DNA of 64,000 nucleotides. Origin: Antrihabitans cavernicola (GTDB lineage: Bacteria > Actinomycetota > Actinomycetes > Mycobacteriales > Mycobacteriaceae). A program made the position numbers and the translations under genes. Position 1 is the first letter of the stretch, and each line of letters opens with the position of its first letter. Positions 59,629-64,000 of the stretch are shown piece by piece. The notes beneath the pieces are model-generated. The model was not told where the DNA came from, did no database searches, and worked only from the letters and a program-made list of their open reading frames with translations. The stretch covers positions 248,001 through 312,000 of the forward strand of contig NZ_VLNY01000003.1 of the NCBI RefSeq assembly GCF_008297975.1. Reading direction: 5' to 3'.

Positions 59629-61706
59629 CTCTTCGGCTGGGTCAGGTTGTACACCGTCGCCGATCCCACTGTTGTTGGTGTGAAGTTCGACGTGACCCAG
59701 TCGGCGATGTCGCTGTGGCCCCGCCCGAAGAAACCGGCCACCGACGCCGGCGACCCTATGACCGGCGGCTGCTGCGTAGTTTGACCGCCGCGACCCTTGG
59801 CGCCTGCCTTACCCGTCGGTGCCGCCGGCATTGTCTGACCGCCGCGCCCGCCACGATTCTGCACGATGTAGTACGTCACATCGTGATCGTGGACATAGGT
59901 CTGGAACTGCTGCAGTGTCGGTGCCGGGTCGCTGCCCGAGAAGCCGCCGATAGCCATAATCGCTGTGTTGCTGGGCAATTCGAGTGCGGCAGCGGACGAT
60001 GAGCGATCCATTGCCGCCGACCACTTGGTATCCGTCGCGCGCAACATCGCGTCGAGCTGCGGGTTGTCCTGACCTTGGCCGAACATCCCCGCGAACGCTG
60101 CGAATGCGGCAGGAAGCTCACGCTTCTGCTGCGGACCGACCGTGGGGCCGCCACCCAGGTGTGGCTGGCCGACAGTGGCAACCGCGTATGCCGTCGAGCC
60201 ACCGAGCGCCGCGATGATCGCGATCGAGGTGACGATCGTGGCGATGGACCGCGAACGCTGCCACGAAATCAGCAGTGCCGCAGCGGCAACGACGGTCAGA
60301 GCCAAGATGATCCAGCGAAGCTCCGGGAACCAGCCGCTGTTGCGACGCAGGATCCAGAAGCCCCAGCCGCCTGCGGTGAGGACCAGTGCAGACATGCCTG
60401 CGCGTCCGAACCACGATTCGCGTCGACTCCACATTTCGTGGGCGGCGATCGCGGCCATGCCTGCAACGCCCGGTGCCAGGGAGAGGCAGTAGTACGGGTG
60501 GATGGTGCCCTTCATGTAGCTCAGCACCAGTCCGTCGACCAGCAGCCAACCACCGAACACGATCGCACCGGCACGCACCAGATCGGTACGCGGAGCACGA
60601 CCCCGCGAGATCAGCACCAACACGAAGCCCAGCAGCGCAGCCGGAATCAGCCAGCCGATCTCGTAGCCGAATTCGCCGGTGAAAAGCCGTGACAAGCCGC
60701 GGGTTTGGCCGCCGAAGCCACCGAACCCGCCACCACCGAACCCGCCACCGTGCCCGCCCGTAGTCGCTGCGTGCCCCGCTGCGCTGGCGCCATGTCCGGC
60801 TGCCGCAGCTGGGGGAGTCGGCATGTGCTGTGCGCCGCCACCGGGACCGCCACCACCGGGGTGGTTGCGACCCAATACGCGAGCAAAGCCGTTGTAGCCC
60901 AACACCAGGTTCATGAAGTTGTTGTCCGTGGATCCGGCGAGGTAGGGCCGCGCGGGTGCGGGCCAGAGCAGCGTGAGAACGACATACCAGCCGGAGGCGA
61001 CGAGCAACGCGACCAGCGCACCGACCGAGTGCAGCAGCCGCTTGCCGAGCGGTGTCGGCGCAGCGATCAGATACGCGATGCCCAGCGCAGGCAGCACCAT
61101 CAACCCTTCGAGCATCTTCGCCAAGAACGCGAATCCCAGTGCCGCGCCTGCCAATGCGATCCACGTTGCACTGGCGCGCTCGAGTGCGCGCACAGTGCAA
61201 TAGGCGCCGACCATCATCAGCAGCACCATTACCGCGTCCGGGTTGTTGAACCGGAACATCAGTACCGCCACCGGAGTCAACGCCAGCGCAGCGCCCGCGA
61301 GCAAGCCCGCGTTGCGTCCGCTGATGCGGGTGACGGCGCCGTAGAGGAGTGCGACCGATGCGACTGCCATCAGTGCCTGCGGGATCATCATCGACGCGCT
61401 ACTGAAGCCGAAGATCTGGCCGGACAGCCCCATCACCCACTGGGAGACCGGCGGCTTGTCGACGGTGATGAAGTTGGAGCTGTCGAGCGAGCCGAACAGC
61501 AAGGCCTCCCAGTTCTTGGACCCGGCCTGTGCGGCCGCGGCATAGAACTGGTTGCCCATCCCGTTGATGGTGATGTTCCACAGGTAGAAGACGGCCGTGC
61601 CGACGAGCAGCACGCCGAGGCCGAGACGTTGCCAGCCCGTCGCCGTTACAGCTTCCCCGCTATCCAAGGCAGGGCGTCCGAGAAGGCGGTTGCCGCGAAC
61701 TGCCAT
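59625..61706 (-). CDS. GT39-like membrane glycosyltransferase (ArnT/YkcB-type)
   Basis: A 693-residue GT-C glycosyltransferase using a polyprenyl-phosphate sugar donor at the outer membrane face. About 11-12 helices are visible; conserved segments are [46 protein letters not shown] and [14 protein letters not shown] Gly/His-rich loop (about 300-355, repeats like [11 protein letters not shown]) and a C-terminal extracytoplasmic region (about 520-693) with Gly/Gln/Thr-rich stretches stand out. The start is uncertain: ATG 61706 overlaps the esterase by 61 bp, TTG 61667 by 22 bp. The acceptor is unknown. Confidence 0.88.
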   Translation of the reverse strand: MAVRGNRLLGRPALDSGEAVTATGWQRLGLGVLLVGTAVFYLWNITINGMGNQFYAAAAQAGSKNWEALLFGSLDSSNFITVDKPPVSQWVMGLSGQIFGFSSASMMIPQALMAVASVALLYGAVTRISGRNAGLLAGAALALTPVAVLMFRFNNPDAVMVLLMMVGAYCTVRALERASATWIALAGAALGFAFLAKMLEGLMVLPALGIAYLIAAPTPLGKRLLHSVGALVALLVASGWYVVLTLLWPAPARPYLAGSTDNNFMNLVLGYNGFARVLGRNHPGGGGPGGGAQHMPTPPAAAAGHGASAAGHAATTGGHGGGFGGGGFGGFGGQTRGLSRLFTGEFGYEIGWLIPAALLGFVLVLISRGRAPRTDLVRAGAIVFGGWLLVDGLVLSYMKGTIHPYYCLSLAPGVAGMAAIAAHEMWSRRESWFGRAGMSALVLTAGGWGFWILRRNSGWFPELRWIILALTVVAAAALLISWQRSRSIATIVTSIAIIAALGGSTAYAVATVGQPHLGGGPTVGPQQKRELPAAFAAFAGMFGQGQDNPQLDAMLRATDTKWSAAMDRSSSAAALELPSNTAIMAIGGFSGSDPAPTLQQFQTYVHDHDVTYYIVQNRGGRGGQTMPAAPTGKAGAKGRGGQTTQQPPVIGSPASVAGFFGRGHSDIADWVTSNFTPTTVGSATVYNLTQPKS

Positions 61707-63145
61707 GTGTGGCCTCCCGTCATCGTGTTGACGTTGCACGTAATCGATACCGATGTCGCTGTCTTGCATAGGTTTTCCGCTGCACCCTTCTCGTCAGTGT
61801 CCGGCGTGTCGTCATGACCGCCGAATCCGCTCGCGGTCGCTGCGGACTGTTGTGGTCGATGGAAATTGCCGGGAAATTGGCCGTTCTTCCCCGCGCCGTA
61901 GCGCTTGGCGGGTGTGCCCGTGTCCTCGAATCGACCCGAAACCCCTGTGTATGGGCCGTGACTCGTCATCACCGTCGTCGGATCGTATTTCGCCCAAGTT
62001 GCGGCATTGCCGCCGTAGAGGCGATCGATGGTCTGTTGTTTGGTGCCTGCTGTCGGGCCGGCATCGCCTGCGATATCGACGAACGAGCTGAACAGATCGG
62101 GGTGCATCACTGTGAGATCGACGGCGCAGGTGCCGCCCATCGACCAGCCGATGATTCCCCACTGGGCGGGGTTCGACGAGGCGGAGAAGTGCGAGACGAT
62201 GTACGGGCGCACGTCTTCGGTGAGGTGATCGGCCGAGTTGCCGCGCGGTCCGTCGACGCATTCGGTGTCGTTGTTGAAGCTGCCACCGGAATCGACGAAC
62301 ACCAGGATCGGCGTCTGACCGTTGTGCGTGCTGGCGTAGTTGTCGACGACGGGAATGATGTTTCCGCTCCGCATCCAGTCGGCGGGCGTGTTGAACTCGC
62401 CGGCGATCATCATCACGGCGGGAAGCGTGGGTGGGGTGGGGCCCGCGAACCATGCGGGCGGGAGGTACACGTACTCGGTGCGGTGGGCGAAACCGCTGGC
62501 GTCGTCGGGAATGCTGACCGGAACCACCTTGCCGGTGCTCGGATTGGTGCCGCGGAGGCCCGCCAGGTCGCTTGCATCGACCTGATCGGGCAACGGCCCT
62601 GCTGTGACGGCACCCCATGCCGACTGCAGGGTGGGGAAGTAGCCGACCCATTGATTGAGTGCGAGCAACGCGCACAACACGCTCAGCGGTATCGCGAGTG
62701 CCGACAGAATGCGGCGCCACCAGCGGGTCCGCCGCCAGCCGAGGACCAGCACAGCGATCGCACCGATCGTGACGGCGATCCACACCCAGAGTTGGAACGG
62801 CGCCGGATCCGACGACAAGCCTTCGGAATCCATGTAGAGGCGGGCCAGAAATGCCCCACCGACGCCAACCGCAGCGCTGATAGGAACCCAGATCAGCCGC
62901 CAACGACCGGTGCGCCAACCGATGGCCGCGATCAGAACCACCACGGTCACGATTTCCACCGTCAACGGCAGCCAACCGCCCAGCACGGAAATTCCATGCT
63001 GAAATCCGCCGTGGGCGGCGGGAGCGGCGACTGGGTTAGCTGCTGGGGGAGCCTCGGATTGCACGTTCGAGAGTCTCGATGCGCTACCTGGGTACACCCT
63101 GTGAGGACGCCGCGACTTTGCTGGAAGGCGGGCGGTGGGAGACAC
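61646..63145 (-). CDS. Membrane-anchored esterase (PF00756, mycolyltransferase-like)
   Basis: A 499-residue protein: four transmembrane helices (about 55-170) then an extracytoplasmic alpha/beta domain of the esterase-D/antigen-85 superfamily. The nucleophile elbow is GWSMGG, the acid is probably in the DIAGDAGP or GHDD region, and the base His is in TGGHTWQF near the C-terminus. It may act on mycolates or other envelope esters, but the antigen 85 fibronectin motif is not obvious. GTGs at 63145, 63097 and 63064 are all possible starts. The GT39 gene starts inside its 3' end, so both are one transcript, suggesting joint work on a cell-envelope glycan. Confidence 0.85.
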   Translation of the reverse strand: MSPTARLPAKSRRPHRVYPGSASRLSNVQSEAPPAANPVAAPAAHGGFQHGISVLGGWLPLTVEIVTVVVLIAAIGWRTGRWRLIWVPISAAVGVGGAFLARLYMDSEGLSSDPAPFQLWVWIAVTIGAIAVLVLGWRRTRWWRRILSALAIPLSVLCALLALNQWVGYFPTLQSAWGAVTAGPLPDQVDASDLAGLRGTNPSTGKVVPVSIPDDASGFAHRTEYVYLPPAWFAGPTPPTLPAVMMIAGEFNTPADWMRSGNIIPVVDNYASTHNGQTPILVFVDSGGSFNNDTECVDGPRGNSADHLTEDVRPYIVSHFSASSNPAQWGIIGWSMGGTCAVDLTVMHPDLFSSFVDIAGDAGPTAGTKQQTIDRLYGGNAATWAKYDPTTVMTSHGPYTGVSGRFEDTGTPAKRYGAGKNGQFPGNFHRPQQSAATASGFGGHDDTPDTDEKGAAENLCKTATSVSITCNVNTMTGGHTWQFAATAFSDALPWIAGKL

Positions 63146-63241
63146 CGACTGTCCAGTAATGGCAGACTGGTGGTTCGCCCTGGGTTGTTGTCAACCCGGG
63201 TAATGCCATGCCGTGCCTAACCCTGAGGACTGACATCCGCG

Positions 63242-63634
63242 ATGGAACTGCTGTTTCCGCTCTTGATCGTTGCCCTGCTCGTTCCGATGTTTCTCGGCGT
63301 CCGGCGCCAGAAGAAGGAACTCGCACGCACCACTGAGCTGCAGGAATCGCTGAAGGTCGGCGACCGCGTCCTCACCACATCGGGGCTCTACGGCACCATC
63401 GTCGAGATCGACGACACCACCGTCGACCTCGAGATCGCCGAGGACGTCATCACCACCTGGTCGCGCGCCGTCGTTCGTGAGCGCGTTGCCGACGATCATT
63501 TCGAGGATGCGGACGACACCACCGCAGACGATGCGACCGCAACAGATGTCGCTGATCAGCATGTCGTCGAGAAGACGGATGTCGCGCCGGAAGAAACCGC
63601 TGCCGACACCGAGCGCCGCCTGAACAAGGAGTGA
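63242..63634 (+). CDS. yajC: Preprotein translocase accessory subunit YajC
   Basis: A 130-residue single-pass inner-membrane protein that binds SecDF and supports Sec export. The N-terminal helix (2-19), VRRQKKELARTTELQESLKVGDRVLTTSGLYGTIVEID and EIAEDVITTWSRAVVRE are family hallmarks. The C-terminal 40 residues are an acidic, Thr/Ala-rich tail, longer than in E. coli. secD begins 113 bp later. Confidence 0.95.
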   Translation: MELLFPLLIVALLVPMFLGVRRQKKELARTTELQESLKVGDRVLTTSGLYGTIVEIDDTTVDLEIAEDVITTWSRAVVRERVADDHFEDADDTTADDATATDVADQHVVEKTDVAPEETAADTERRLNKE

Positions 63635-63747
63635 GTGCACCGACTCGTCGTCGCCGGCCGCGAGGCATCTCAGCATCCTGAGACCTCGCAGGCCGGTTTC
63701 TGTCGCCTGCCCACCGAACCGCACGTACTGAGGAGAATTACGGACCG

Positions 63748-64000
63748 TGGCACCTTCCAACGGATCGGTGCATACAACGCGTGCGCTGGCGATTTTCGCC
63801 GCGCTGGTCGCTGTTGTGTATGCCTTGATTTTCTTCACAGGAGACCATTCGGCAACGCCGAAGCTAGGCATCGATCTCGAGGGCGGTACGCGCGTCACGC
63901 TGACCGCGCGCACCCCGGACGGCAGCAAGCCGAGTCAGGACAGCCTCAAGCAGGCGCAATCGATCATCCAGACCCGCGTCGACGGACTCGGCGTCGGCGG
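63748..64000 (+). CDS. secD: Protein translocase subunit SecD (3' end cut off)
   Basis: The first 84 residues of SecD, which pulls exported proteins through SecYEG using the proton gradient. TM1 is at about 14-33 ([17 protein letters not shown]), followed by the signature [15 protein letters not shown] and [12 protein letters not shown], the start of the periplasmic P1 domain. The GTG at 63748 has GAGGAGAA nine bases upstream. The remaining five helices lie outside the window. Confidence 0.96.

Overview
The window is a chromosomal segment of a high-GC actinobacterium of the order Mycobacteriales, most likely Rhodococcus or a close relative in Nocardiaceae. Three things point there: the AftC and PimA/PatA cell-envelope genes, the coproporphyrin-dependent haem genes, and gene order matching two blocks I know from Mycobacterium tuberculosis (Rv2670c-Rv2682c and Rv2587c-Rv2614c). 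A wax ester/diacylglycerol acyltransferase and many accessory oxidoreductases and transporters fit Rhodococcus. I see no transposase, integrase, phage gene, CRISPR array or rRNA.

Layout. 1-15670: dxs (5' end cut off), rnd, an inserted lipid module (alpha/beta hydrolase, WS/DGAT acyltransferase, LipC-like esterase) with two KstR-like operators, a DUF3000 gene, hemE-hemY-hemQ, then msrB, aftC, a TAP-like exported hydrolase, a RibD-like reductase and zapE. 15667-32863 is accessory: GNAT, a glucose-6-phosphate dehydrogenase overlapping a potassium channel gene, a 1322-residue STAND NTPase with two predicted WD40 propellers, an aldo/keto reductase, a lipase, a CGNR regulator divergent from an EamA exporter, a GMC oxidoreductase, and a DUF3311/sodium-solute symporter/amidohydrolase operon. 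33046-33586: tRNA-Val(GAC), tRNA-Cys(GCA) and tRNA-Gly(GCC) on the minus strand with a terminator, and tRNA-Val(CAC) on the plus strand. 33650-38723: a SulP transporter fused to carbonic anhydrase, a Trp-rich secreted peptide, a PGPGW membrane protein with a CTG start, and a FhuF-like protein.

38788-64000 is the thrS-HIT-pgsA-patA-pimA-Nudix-pdxS-tesB-pdxT-yebC-ruvCAB-yajC-secD backbone. It makes phosphatidylinositol mannosides (pgsA, pimA, patA), pyridoxal phosphate (pdxS, pdxT), resolves Holliday junctions (ruvCAB, with a LexA-type SOS box) and exports proteins (yajC, secD, cut off by the window end). The backbone is interrupted by azlCD plus a kinase-like gene, by a KimA-like potassium transporter with an MFS exporter, FMN reductase and divergent TetR gene, by a single-chain dihydroxyacetone kinase, and by a GT39 glycosyltransferase with a membrane esterase.

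The most interesting signals are the shared KstR-like operators, the STAND-WD40 protein, the CGNR/EamA promoter that appears leaderless in both directions, a 77-bp tandem repeat abutting the Nudix start codon, a long perfect inverted repeat between hemQ and msrB, and the Trp-rich secreted peptide. No intergenic stretch exceeds 300 bases.
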